NCBI GenBank assembly: GCA_000517565.1
Contig: CP007051.1
Location: 1,540,001-1,604,000, forward strand
DNA length: 64,000 bases
Direction of reading: 5' to 3'
Source: Desulfurella acetivorans A63
Lineage (GTDB): Bacteria; Campylobacterota_A; Desulfurellia; Desulfurellales; Desulfurellaceae
Shown here piece by piece: positions 1 through 8,307 of the stretch (the first letter of the stretch is position 1; every line of letters starts with the position of its first letter). The notes below the pieces were generated by a model that had not been told where the DNA came from, did no database searches, and was given only the letters and a program-made list of their open reading frames with translations. The translations under genes were made by a program, and so were the position numbers.

Positions 1-240
1 AGATTTATCTGGATTATTGTGAGGGGGCGTTGCTAACAAGTTAAAATCGTTGAACTTGTGAAAGTAAAAAATAACCATAATATATTTAAACTCATCTAAT
101 CTAAAAAGTCCTTGAGTATACTCATCAAAAATATGCAATATAGCTTGCGTTTTTTCTTTCATACCAATTTCAAAACTTGATTCTACCCAGCCGATAGGCT
201 TTATATCTAAAACCAGATCTTCAAACATAGCTTTCCTCAT
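1..240 (-). CDS. trmO: TrmO/TsaA-family tRNA methyltransferase, 5' part
   Basis: Minus-strand reading frame of 80 codons that starts at 240 and runs off the left edge, so only the N-terminus is visible. It contains IKPIGWVES near the start and LLATPPHNNPDKS at the end, the positions at which UPF0066/TsaA proteins carry their IG.I.S strand and the PP.R.. segment before the RSP.RPNPIG motif, which would lie outside the window. The family N6-methylates threonylcarbamoyladenosine at tRNA position 37 using S-adenosylmethionine. The ATG overlaps the TGA of the upstream gene (ATGA), suggesting translational coupling. The family call rests on a short segment. Confidence 0.7.
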   Translation of the reverse strand, partial: MRKAMFEDLVLDIKPIGWVESSFEIGMKEKTQAILHIFDEYTQGLFRLDEFKYIMVIFYFHKFNDFNLLATPPHNNPDKS

Positions 241-509
241 AATTTTTTTAATTTGTAAATAAAACTAAGTATTTTTGCAACGGCTTCGTATAATTCTTCT
301 GGTATTTGACTATCAATATTTAGTTTATATAGCTCTTGTGTAAGAGCTGGCTCTTTTTTTATGTAAACGTTGTGCTTTTTAGCTGTTTCTTCTATTATAA
401 ATGCAAGGTAGCCTTTTCCTTTTGCAATAACTTTAGGTGCTTTATCTTTTTCTTTTACGTATTTTAGCGCAACTGCCTTTTTTGGCTCATCGTTTTTTGA
501 AGACACCAA
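237..509 (-). CDS. FlhB C-terminal-domain-like protein (FlhB2/YlqH type)
   Basis: A 90-residue protein matching the cytoplasmic C-terminal domain of the flagellar export switch protein FlhB: AVALKYVKEKDKAPKVIAKG, then LAFIIEETAKKHNVYI and an IPEELYEAVAKILSFIYKL tail. No membrane segments are present, and the autocleavage motif NPTH that precedes the VALKY strand in full FlhB is replaced by DEPKKA. Such stand-alone domains occur in many flagellated bacteria and can partly substitute for the FlhB C-domain in some of them; the role here is inferred. The gene overlaps lptD by 23 bp upstream and trmO by 4 bp downstream, so it sits in a compact operon away from the flagellar block at 25-32 kb. Confidence 0.8.
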   Translation of the reverse strand: MVSSKNDEPKKAVALKYVKEKDKAPKVIAKGKGYLAFIIEETAKKHNVYIKKEPALTQELYKLNIDSQIPEELYEAVAKILSFIYKLKKL

Positions 510-2610
510 TACCCCTTAGTGATAAAGTTATCCAGAAACCTACATTTTTATTTGCTATATACGTATTACCCACTTGCTGTGGAACTGCATTTTGGAAAAC
601 ATCCAAACCAAAGCCCCAGCAATCACTTGTGTAATAAAAACCAGCCCTTTTTTGTGGAAAATAACTATCAAGTATATCTCTATTTAAACTGATGTAGGTA
701 TAAAGCCTCTTTATAGGATAGAAAAAGACAGAGTATGTAATGCCATTGCTTGTGGTATTAAAATCCGGATCTTTAGCTGTAGTATAGCCAATAGAAAAAC
801 CAAATGTATTAAAATTAAAATTTAGGTTATCTGTTGTATAGGTAAACGTACGTTTTTGCCATTGGTAATAAGCCTGAGAAGAAAAATTAAAAAAAGGAAA
901 TGGTGAAATTCGCGTTTCTTCATAAATTGGACCATTCGAATAAACATATCGTGGAAAAATATAGGTATCTATTGGATCTATAGGTTTTATTGGTGCATTT
1001 GCATAATTTGCAAATCTGTATTCTTGAGTAATTTTATTATAAAAAATTTCTCTGTAATCAGCTTCGCCTTTGTCGTTTACTGTCCTTTTAATTATCGTAT
1101 TTTCAAGCGTTAAATCAAGTGCACTTTTTTGGGGATATGTGTTTACAAAATCTGGAAATTCCTGTTTGACTTTTGGTACAAAAGTATAGCTAACTTCTGG
1201 TGCAATAATATGCTTATATCTATTGCCACTTGATAAATCGTATATTTTAAAAAATGATGTTCTAGCAGTTAAGCTAAGCTTGGGTACAACGCTTGATTGC
1301 GAACCAGTTAAGCCATTTGAATAATTAGAAAAAAGGTAATGAATGCCAGCTTTTGGCAAGAAATTTATAAAACCTATCTTAAACGGATAAGAAAAACTTG
1401 GAGAAATGTCCAGAACATTTCCTCTTAAACCATCCTGTCTGTAATTGTATGAATAAAGTGAAGAAATATCCAATGATAATTTTTTGTAAATATCTAAATT
1501 TGTTGCTCCCATAAATACTTCTGGCAGTTTTTGAAGGGTCTGAGAATTATTTGATGCTACAAGGTTCTGGTAGAAATAATTATTTATATCTAAAAAGTAT
1601 GGTCCATTTTGCAAAGCATACATAAGCTTACTTGAAGTATACCTGTTGCTTGTAAGCTGCATATTATCATCATTTATAACACGCAAATTGTTCTTGTTGC
1701 TTAAATAATGAATATCTGCCTTGAGGTCTCCATACTTTTTAAAATCCGCATTTTGAGTAATATCAAGATTAAGTCTTGTGCGCTTTGTATCGCCTGCTGG
1801 AGGCGTTGTGTCTTTAAACAATTCTATATCCCATTGACCTTTTATGTTATCTGTCCAATAATATCTATACTGTGTATTTAAACCAGAGCCAATTTTGCCA
1901 TCGTATTGTGATGTAAATGTGGCATCTTGAGATTTATTAATTGCCCAATAATATGGCTGATAATATTTAAAGCCATTTGTTTTAGAATAGCCAAAACTAG
2001 GAAACAAAAAGCCACTTTTTCTAACAAGAGGTTCTTCTATTGCAGGAAATACAAAAACAGGGACTTTGCTAATATTGAACCACAAAGGATAGCTAAAAAC
2101 ATAGTTGTTTTTTACAATATAGGTATTTTTTGCATGTATTGACCATTCGGGTGCATATTTTGTATCAAAAGATAGACACTCTGGGCAATCGCAACCAGTA
2201 ATTGTAGTATCACTTGCATAGTAGTGATTTTTATCATCCATAATTATGCGCTTTGCTTTTATGTATAAATGATTTTTTGCAACAAAGCAAATCGCATTAT
2301 CAGCAAAACCTTTAAAAGTATCAATATTTATGACAGCTTTTGGACCTTTTACCCAATCACCTTCATTATCATAAATTTGTACATTGCCATACAGTTGAAC
2401 AACGCCATTTGTTTTATTGTAGATGGCTTCATCTGCTTTTAGTACATGCTTATCTTTTTTAATTTCGCAGTTGCCTTTTGCAATATATGTAGTTATGGCT
2501 TCATCGTATGTAATATGATCTGCTTTTATAAACGTTGGTTCATCTTTTGCAGCTAATGCTATATTGCACAGCATCAAAATGCCAGTTAAAACTAAAAAAA
2601 ACTGCTTCAA
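487..2610 (-). CDS. lptD: LPS-assembly outer membrane protein LptD
   Basis: A 707-residue protein with a signal peptide (about residues 1-20, ending NIALA), an N-terminal OstA/LptA-like jellyroll (YIAKGNCEIKKDKHVLKADEAIYNK and GVVQLYGNVQIYD, about 25-120) and a long C-terminal region of alternating aromatic and polar strands typical of the LptD beta-barrel. LptD inserts lipopolysaccharide into the outer leaflet with LptE. Cysteines lie in a CDCPEC cluster near residue 140 rather than in the E. coli arrangement. The start is TTG at 2610, which overlaps the TGA of the GH57 gene; the signal peptide directly follows it, which supports this start. Confidence 0.9.
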   Translation of the reverse strand: MKQFFLVLTGILMLCNIALAAKDEPTFIKADHITYDEAITTYIAKGNCEIKKDKHVLKADEAIYNKTNGVVQLYGNVQIYDNEGDWVKGPKAVINIDTFKGFADNAICFVAKNHLYIKAKRIIMDDKNHYYASDTTITGCDCPECLSFDTKYAPEWSIHAKNTYIVKNNYVFSYPLWFNISKVPVFVFPAIEEPLVRKSGFLFPSFGYSKTNGFKYYQPYYWAINKSQDATFTSQYDGKIGSGLNTQYRYYWTDNIKGQWDIELFKDTTPPAGDTKRTRLNLDITQNADFKKYGDLKADIHYLSNKNNLRVINDDNMQLTSNRYTSSKLMYALQNGPYFLDINNYFYQNLVASNNSQTLQKLPEVFMGATNLDIYKKLSLDISSLYSYNYRQDGLRGNVLDISPSFSYPFKIGFINFLPKAGIHYLFSNYSNGLTGSQSSVVPKLSLTARTSFFKIYDLSSGNRYKHIIAPEVSYTFVPKVKQEFPDFVNTYPQKSALDLTLENTIIKRTVNDKGEADYREIFYNKITQEYRFANYANAPIKPIDPIDTYIFPRYVYSNGPIYEETRISPFPFFNFSSQAYYQWQKRTFTYTTDNLNFNFNTFGFSIGYTTAKDPDFNTTSNGITYSVFFYPIKRLYTYISLNRDILDSYFPQKRAGFYYTSDCWGFGLDVFQNAVPQQVGNTYIANKNVGFWITLSLRGIGVFKKR

Positions 2611-4196
2611 AGTGCATAAACCTTGTAAGATATTTTTGGGAATATTTTGTCTCTAAATTCAACTATTTCCAAAAAGGTTTTATCTACAGCTTGTTTTTCT
2701 AAAAAATCCAAAAGCAACTCAAAGCGTTTTAGATGCAATTTTGTGCGCTTTATTGCGTAGTCAACCATAGTGCCTGTTTTCATAATAAAAGCCCAATCTG
2801 AGCTTTGTGCAAGGAGCAATTCGCGAGCCATTTGATTTAATAAACGCTTTATCTTTTTATCTTTGGTATTTTTATAAAGCGTGGCCTTTTCAACCATCTT
2901 TATGCCAGCTTCAAATAAAGGCCTATAAATCCACTCGTTTGAGCCCTCGCACCATACATCCCCATAACCTTTATAGCCCCAGCTTGACTCGCATAAATTA
3001 CTCATCTGGTTTGTTGGAAACTCTCGCAGGTAATCTTTTGCACTAGTAAATTCTACACCAAATTCTTTTACACTATGCGCTTGCCTAAAAATTTCTTCTA
3101 AAAAATTTATACCTTCCCACCACCAGTGACCAAAAAGCTCGCAATCAAACATAGCGTTTACTATAGGTTTTCTATCCATTATACTATTTAGGTATTCAAA
3201 CTGTTTTTGTCTGTTAAACAAAAAGTTTGCAGCATGAATTTTGACTTTATTTTGAGCCCAAAAAGGATTGTATGGCTCTTTGCTTCCTAAATCTGAAAAG
3301 CTCGAGGTTATACGGTAATATTTTAGACCAACAAAACGTCTTTGACCATCTAAATGTAAATAAGGCTTTATGTAATCGTAATCTTCGTCATAACCAATAT
3401 CTCTATAAAATTCCCTGTAATCGAAATCGCCAGGGTAGCCTTCTTTGGCACTCCAAACCTGCTTTGAAGATTCCGGATCTCTGGCAAAGCATGCAACCAG
3501 ACTCGGTGTATACATTGGTGCATAAACACCATATTTTGGCATTTCGTCTGCATACATAATACTGTGTGTTTCGCCAAAAAAATACTCAATATCGTTTTTT
3601 TGCAAAATTTCTTCAATGCCCCTATAATACCCGCATTCAGCAAGCCAGATACCACTTGGTTTAAAACCAAATGTTTGTTTAAAACTATCAACACCCACTT
3701 TGACTTGAGCCTCAACCAATTTTGGTAGTGCCTGCATAAAAGGCAAAAAACCATGCGTTGCATTACATGTTATAAGCTCTAAATTTCCACTTTCATAAAA
3801 TTTTTTAAAACCCTTTGTTAAATCAAAATCATACTTTTCTAAAATTTGATGGTTACTTTCAATCCAATTTTCGTACATTAGAATAGTATTATAAAAAGGT
3901 GTATTTGCCTTTTTTTGTTTTTCTTTACTAATAAGCTCTTTTAGCTTATATATCCTTTTTTCTAGTTTTCCAATCAAATAACCATCTTTCATCATGCTTG
4001 CAAGCGTTGGTGTAATGCTCATTGTTAATTTAAATGGAATATTGTCTTTGCGAAGTCTTTCAAACATAGACAAAAGTGGCATATATGTCTCAAGGCATGC
4101 TTCATAAAACCAATCTTCTTCCAAAAAATCTTCAAACTCAGGATGTCTTACAAAAGGCAAATGTGCATGTAAAACTAAATTCAAATAACCACTCAT
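2607..4196 (-). CDS. GH57 family 1,4-alpha-glucan branching enzyme
   Basis: A 529-residue cytoplasmic protein with the GH57 N-terminal motif LVLHAHLPFVRHPE. The nucleophile region is GIWLAECGYY (Glu near residue 186) and the acid/base region is FDCELFGHWWWEG (Asp near residue 350), as in characterised GH57 branching enzymes. The C-terminal helical domain contains SSDWAFIMKTGTMVDYA, also typical of that group. The likely reaction is formation of alpha-1,6 branches in glycogen. It is translationally coupled to the DUF4912 gene by an ATGA overlap, a partnership often seen with GH57 enzymes. Confidence 0.88.
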   Translation of the reverse strand: MSGYLNLVLHAHLPFVRHPEFEDFLEEDWFYEACLETYMPLLSMFERLRKDNIPFKLTMSITPTLASMMKDGYLIGKLEKRIYKLKELISKEKQKKANTPFYNTILMYENWIESNHQILEKYDFDLTKGFKKFYESGNLELITCNATHGFLPFMQALPKLVEAQVKVGVDSFKQTFGFKPSGIWLAECGYYRGIEEILQKNDIEYFFGETHSIMYADEMPKYGVYAPMYTPSLVACFARDPESSKQVWSAKEGYPGDFDYREFYRDIGYDEDYDYIKPYLHLDGQRRFVGLKYYRITSSFSDLGSKEPYNPFWAQNKVKIHAANFLFNRQKQFEYLNSIMDRKPIVNAMFDCELFGHWWWEGINFLEEIFRQAHSVKEFGVEFTSAKDYLREFPTNQMSNLCESSWGYKGYGDVWCEGSNEWIYRPLFEAGIKMVEKATLYKNTKDKKIKRLLNQMARELLLAQSSDWAFIMKTGTMVDYAIKRTKLHLKRFELLLDFLEKQAVDKTFLEIVEFRDKIFPKISYKVYAL

Positions 4197-4747
4197 TTTA
4201 TTACTCCTTGAGATGTTTGAGTTGGCTCTCTAAAATTACCAAAATAAAAATATGTAATTTTTTCTATCTTTACACTACTTTTTTCAAACTTATCGAAAAC
4301 CTTTGTTGCCATTTTTATTGTTGTATTAGTAGAAATTGAATTATTTGGCATTCTAACAAAATTTGACTGCAAAAGCCTTACAAATTTATTTTCAGAAAAA
4401 ACTCCCAGTTGCAATACAAAATTAGCAGATGGTATAAGACCATTAATTCTATATCTTCCACAATAATTTCCTACATATATATCTTTATACCAATTAAACT
4501 TACCTTCAAAAAAATTATCTATATTTGTAACATCAAATAGCCTTATATAAAGTTTAGAATCATACTTTTTTTCGTATTCCCAAAATGTAAAAATATCTGT
4601 AGGGTTTACAGCAAAAGCAATAAATCTTACAGTATTAAAGCATTCTCTTATGGCAGTATCTTCAACCTGTTGCCAATATGTACCACTATAGTATTTAATA
4701 CTTTCTACGTATTCTTGTTCATTTAATTGAATATTTAAACCATTCAT
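4193..4747 (-). CDS. DUF4912 domain protein
   Basis: About 184 residues. The core VRFIAFAVNPTDIFTFWEYEK and the following immunoglobulin-like strands (YVGNYCGRYRINGLIPSANFVLQLG) match DUF4912, a family of unknown biochemistry often encoded beside GH57 glycogen enzymes. I place the start at the ATG at 4747, which has AGGAGG just upstream; a longer frame starting at 4774 would begin inside the promoter -10 box. It is the first gene of the DUF4912-GH57-lptD-flhB2-trmO run. A regulatory or glucan-binding role is only a guess from its neighbours. Confidence 0.8.
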   Translation of the reverse strand: MNGLNIQLNEQEYVESIKYYSGTYWQQVEDTAIRECFNTVRFIAFAVNPTDIFTFWEYEKKYDSKLYIRLFDVTNIDNFFEGKFNWYKDIYVGNYCGRYRINGLIPSANFVLQLGVFSENKFVRLLQSNFVRMPNNSISTNTTIKMATKVFDKFEKSSVKIEKITYFYFGNFREPTQTSQGVIK

Positions 4748-4769
4748 TGCTACCCTCCTATTTAGCTTT

Positions 4770-4798
4770 AACATACTAAAATTTAATTAAACTGTCAA
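4770..4798 (-). promoter_or_regulatory. sigma70-type promoter for the DUF4912-GH57-lptD operon
   Basis: On the minus strand TTGACA (4798-4793) is followed after 17 bp by TATGTT (4775-4770). A start site near 4763 would leave a short leader carrying AGGAGG before the ATG at 4747. Confidence 0.65.
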
Positions 4799-4878
4799 AT
4801 AAATACAGATTTTATCCTATCATTGCTTTAATTTTTAAACAAGTTAGAATATTTATAAAAATTGCTTCACAAAAAAAC

Positions 4879-4906
4879 TTGACTTTATAAAAAATTCTTT
4901 TAATCT
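4879..4906 (+). promoter_or_regulatory. sigma70-type promoter for dacA
   Basis: TTGACT (4879-4884), a 16 bp spacer and TAATCT (4901-4906) lie just upstream of GGAGG and the ATG at 4929. The -10 box matches only four of six positions. Confidence 0.45.
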
Positions 4907-4928
4907 TAAAGTTTGTTTGGAGGTTGTA

Positions 4929-6122
4929 ATGAAAGCAGAAAAAAGAAAAAAAAGTAAATTACCAGTTTTGATTACAATTTTAATAATTTTAGCGCTGATA
5001 CAAATACTAAGACCTATTGGCAAACCAAAATTAAAGCTTATCATGGCCACTAACCAAACAACTAGCGGCTCACTACAAATAAACTGGCCGCAAAATACTC
5101 AGTGTGCGCTTGCAATACAAAACGAAGGATTTATTGATAAAACACCAAATCAATCACCGTTTCCAACAGCAAGTGTAGCAAAAATAATGACAGCATACAT
5201 CATTCTTAAAGATCATCCGCTCCAATTTGGCCAAAATGGAGAAGCGTTAACCATAACAAAACGCGATGTTGAAGAATACTTAAAAGATAAAGCCGATGGT
5301 CAATCCGTAGTAAAAGTCGAAGCTGGTGAAAAATTAAACGAAAGACAAATGCTAGAAGCTTTGCTTTTGCCATCTGCAAATAATATTGCAACTCTGCTTG
5401 CAAGGTGGGATGCAGGCAGTGTTGAAAATTTTGTATTAAAAATGAATCAAACAGCAAAAGAACTTGGCATGACAAATACGCATTATGATGATCCAGCTGG
5501 TATTAGCCTAAAGACTCAAAGCAGTGCTTATGACCAGGTTTTACTGGCGCAAAAAGCATTTGAACTACACACTTTTAGATCAATCGTTGGTATGGCTCAA
5601 GCTACTTTACCAGTTTGCGGCACAGTGTATAATGTAAACTATGTCCTTGGCAAAGACGGCATAGTGGGTATAAAAACAGGCTCAATGCCACAAATTGGAG
5701 CTAATTTTGTGTTTGCTGCAGATCATTTTGTTGGCTACAAAAAAGCAACTATTATTGGTGCAATATTTGGTGCAAGCAGAAAAGAACCTCTAATGACAGC
5801 TTTAAATGGCGCAATAAAAGCTTTAGATAGCCTAAAACCTTACCTTGACTTAAAAGAAATTGTAAAGAAAAATCAGTTAATTGCTACATTGGTTTATCCA
5901 AACGGTTTTAAAACAAATTTAATTGCAAAAGATTCTCTTTCATCAATTGTCTGGCCTTCAAAAAATATACATTTACAGATAGTGTTGGACAAAGAACTAA
6001 AATTGCCAATTAGCAAAGGTCAAATAGTTGGCAATCTAATTTATAGTGACAAAAAAATACCACTTGTTGCTCAAAGCAGTATAAATAAACCAACACTAAT
6101 ACAGAAACTAACAAGACTATAA
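4929..6122 (+). CDS. dacA: D-alanyl-D-alanine carboxypeptidase (penicillin-binding protein, S11)
   Basis: A 397-residue protein with a positively charged N-terminus and one hydrophobic segment (LPVLITILIILALIQIL), so it is exported or membrane-anchored. All three serine acyl-transferase motifs are present: SVAK (SxxK nucleophile), SAN (SxN) and KTGS (KTG). A C-terminal beta domain follows. It trims the terminal D-Ala of peptidoglycan stem peptides. The ATG at 4929 is preferred because GGAGG lies 5 nt upstream; a TTG at 4917 would overlap that site. It is monocistronic and converges on the DUF2284 gene with only 4 bp between the stops. Confidence 0.88.
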   Translation: MKAEKRKKSKLPVLITILIILALIQILRPIGKPKLKLIMATNQTTSGSLQINWPQNTQCALAIQNEGFIDKTPNQSPFPTASVAKIMTAYIILKDHPLQFGQNGEALTITKRDVEEYLKDKADGQSVVKVEAGEKLNERQMLEALLLPSANNIATLLARWDAGSVENFVLKMNQTAKELGMTNTHYDDPAGISLKTQSSAYDQVLLAQKAFELHTFRSIVGMAQATLPVCGTVYNVNYVLGKDGIVGIKTGSMPQIGANFVFAADHFVGYKKATIIGAIFGASRKEPLMTALNGAIKALDSLKPYLDLKEIVKKNQLIATLVYPNGFKTNLIAKDSLSSIVWPSKNIHLQIVLDKELKLPISKGQIVGNLIYSDKKIPLVAQSSINKPTLIQKLTRL

Positions 6123-6126
6123 CAAT

Positions 6127-6588
6127 TTAATCAATCAAAACTAAACCGTACAAAACGCTTTCTGAAAAATCAATTTTTACTAGAGAATCTAACTGTATAC
6201 CCACAGCATCCAGTGAATAACGTACACTTGATGGCTTTTGACAAACTTTTGTTGTTTCATACGAGCATACAGGACACAAATTGCAATTGCCTGGAAACAA
6301 TGCATATGCATAAAATTTATTTTGGGAAAAAAAATACTTTTCTTTTTCAAGTAACATTTTAATCATTTCTCTTTTTTCGTGTTCAAACATTGTATTGTCA
6401 ATGTAGCATTTAATAAATAGTGCCTTTTTGTAGCTTGATATCCATTTGACAGATAAAAAATAATCTGGTGAATTTGGCGGACATGAAGGATTTTTATTAT
6501 ACTGCGGACAATTTGTACATTTTATAATACTTTTTGGTGAAATTTTAATTTTACTTATTTTAACAAATTTTTCGAAAATGATATGCAT
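6127..6588 (-). CDS. DUF2284 predicted metal-binding protein
   Basis: A 153-residue cysteine-rich protein: CTNCPQYNKNPSCPPNSP near the N-terminus, then FPGNCNLCPVCSYETTKVCQKPSSVRYSLDAVGI. This spacing of cysteines followed by R.S.DA.GI is the DUF2284 signature. It probably binds a metal or iron-sulfur centre, and its function is unknown. It follows glnS with a 1 bp gap, so it is probably on the same transcript, and nothing in it suggests a direct link to tRNA charging. Confidence 0.72.
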   Translation of the reverse strand: MHIIFEKFVKISKIKISPKSIIKCTNCPQYNKNPSCPPNSPDYFLSVKWISSYKKALFIKCYIDNTMFEHEKREMIKMLLEKEKYFFSQNKFYAYALFPGNCNLCPVCSYETTKVCQKPSSVRYSLDAVGIQLDSLVKIDFSESVLYGLVLID

Positions 6589-6589
6589 T

Positions 6590-8263
6590 TTAAGATTTTT
6601 TTAGAATTTTTGAATAGCTATCTTTTAAATCAACAGTTTTATTAAATATTAAATGGTTTTTTGTTGAATCTGGGTCTTTGCAAAAATAACCAAGTCTTAA
6701 AAATTGAAAATTTTCAAAATCTTTTGCTTCAAGTAAAGATTTTTCTGCTTTTGCAAACTTTATTACAAGTGAATTAGGGTTCAAATTTGATGTAAAATCT
6801 TTTTCTTCTTCTGTTTCTTCAGGATTTTCCTTTAAAAATAGCTTATCGTATATTCTAAGTTCAATATCAAGATAATCTTTTGCGTTTACCCAATGAATTG
6901 TACCTTTAACCTTTCTAGCATCCAAACTCCAGCCACCTTTGGAGTTTGGATCATAAGTACACCTAACTGTCACTACATTGCCATTTTCGTCTGTTTCGTA
7001 ACCAGTGCAAACTACATAGTATGCAAATACAAGCCTAACTTCTTGGCCAACTTTTAGCCTATAAAATCCTTTAGGCGGATCTATAGCAAAATCATTTCTT
7101 TCAATAAATAGTTCTTTGCTAAAAGAAACTAGCCTTTTGCCATAAGATTCATCTTCTGGATTATTAACTGCCTCAAGGTATTCTACCTTATCATCCGGGT
7201 AATTTTCAATTATAAGTTTAATTGGATCTTGCACAACCATAGCGCGTTTTGCTTTTTTGTTCAAATCTTGCCTGGCACAATGCTCAAGTAATGCATAATC
7301 TACAATAGAATTGCTTTTTGTTACACCTATTGTTTTTATAAAATCAACTATAGAATCTCTTGTAAATCCACGTCTTTTTAAACCTTTAATTGTAGGCATT
7401 CTAGGATCATCCCACCCATTTACATAACCATTTTCAACCAGATGCAAAAGTTTTCGCTTACTCAATACTGTATATGTTAGATTTAGCCTTGCAAACTCAA
7501 TCTGCCTTGGGTGAAAAACACCAAGCTCATCTAAAAACCAATCATATAGAATTCTGTGATCTTCAAACTCAAGTGTACACAACGAATGCGTAACTTTTTC
7601 TATAGAATCTTCCAAACCATGCGCCCAATCGTATGTAGGATAAATACACCACTTACCTTTTGTCCTATGATGGGGCGTTTTGATTATTCGATACATAACC
7701 GGATCTCGCATATTTAAATTGGGGTGAGACATGTCAATTTTTGCCCTTAATACGCACTCGCCTTCTTTAAATTCTCCATTTTTCATCTTTTCAAATAAAT
7801 CTAAATTTTCTTCAATGCTTCTATTTCTGTAGGGGCTATCGATACCTGGCTGTGTCAATGTACCTCTGTTTCGCCTGATTTCTTCAGTGCTTTGGTTGCA
7901 AACATATGCTTTGCCTTTCTCAATAAGTTTTTTAGCAAGCTCATACATTTCATCAAAGTAATCTGAAGCATAATAAACTTTATCACCAAAGTCATAACCA
8001 AGCCATTTAACATCGTCTATTATGGCGTTTATATAATCAATATTTTCTTTTGTAGGATTTGTATCATCAAAACGCAAATTACATTTGCCACCAAATTTTT
8101 TGGCTATTTCAAAGTTAATCACGATAGCTTTGGCATGTCCTATATGCAAATAACCATTTGGTTCTGGAGGAAAACGCGTTTGAACATAATTAAACCTGCC
8201 ATCCTGCAAGTCTTTTATAATAATTTCTTCTATAAAATTTGAAGCTTCAAATGACTTATCCAT
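6590..8263 (-). CDS. glnS: glutaminyl-tRNA synthetase
   Basis: Class I aminoacyl-tRNA synthetase of 557 residues that charges tRNA-Gln. It starts MDKSFEASNFIEEIIIKDL, has the HIGH region PPEPNGYLHIGHAKAI near residue 40 and a KMSKS equivalent VLSKRKL, and ends with the beta-barrel anticodon-binding domains. The start is set at the ATG at 8263 because it aligns with the family N-terminus and because a longer frame beginning at 8302 would start inside the -35 box. There is no Shine-Dalgarno sequence and the predicted start of transcription lies only about 4 nt upstream, so the mRNA may be leaderless. GatB is also encoded at 19.9 kb. Confidence 0.93.
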   Translation of the reverse strand: MDKSFEASNFIEEIIIKDLQDGRFNYVQTRFPPEPNGYLHIGHAKAIVINFEIAKKFGGKCNLRFDDTNPTKENIDYINAIIDDVKWLGYDFGDKVYYASDYFDEMYELAKKLIEKGKAYVCNQSTEEIRRNRGTLTQPGIDSPYRNRSIEENLDLFEKMKNGEFKEGECVLRAKIDMSHPNLNMRDPVMYRIIKTPHHRTKGKWCIYPTYDWAHGLEDSIEKVTHSLCTLEFEDHRILYDWFLDELGVFHPRQIEFARLNLTYTVLSKRKLLHLVENGYVNGWDDPRMPTIKGLKRRGFTRDSIVDFIKTIGVTKSNSIVDYALLEHCARQDLNKKAKRAMVVQDPIKLIIENYPDDKVEYLEAVNNPEDESYGKRLVSFSKELFIERNDFAIDPPKGFYRLKVGQEVRLVFAYYVVCTGYETDENGNVVTVRCTYDPNSKGGWSLDARKVKGTIHWVNAKDYLDIELRIYDKLFLKENPEETEEEKDFTSNLNPNSLVIKFAKAEKSLLEAKDFENFQFLRLGYFCKDPDSTKNHLIFNKTVDLKDSYSKILKKS

Positions 8264-8273
8264 ACAAACAATT

Positions 8274-8302
8274 ATTCTACAAAATTTAGGCGCAGAAATC
8301 AA
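8274..8302 (-). promoter_or_regulatory. sigma70-type promoter for glnS
   Basis: On the minus strand TTGATT (8302-8297), a 17 bp spacer and TAGAAT (8279-8274). The expected transcription start near 8267 is almost at the ATG at 8263. Confidence 0.55.
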
Positions 8303-8307
8303 TACAA

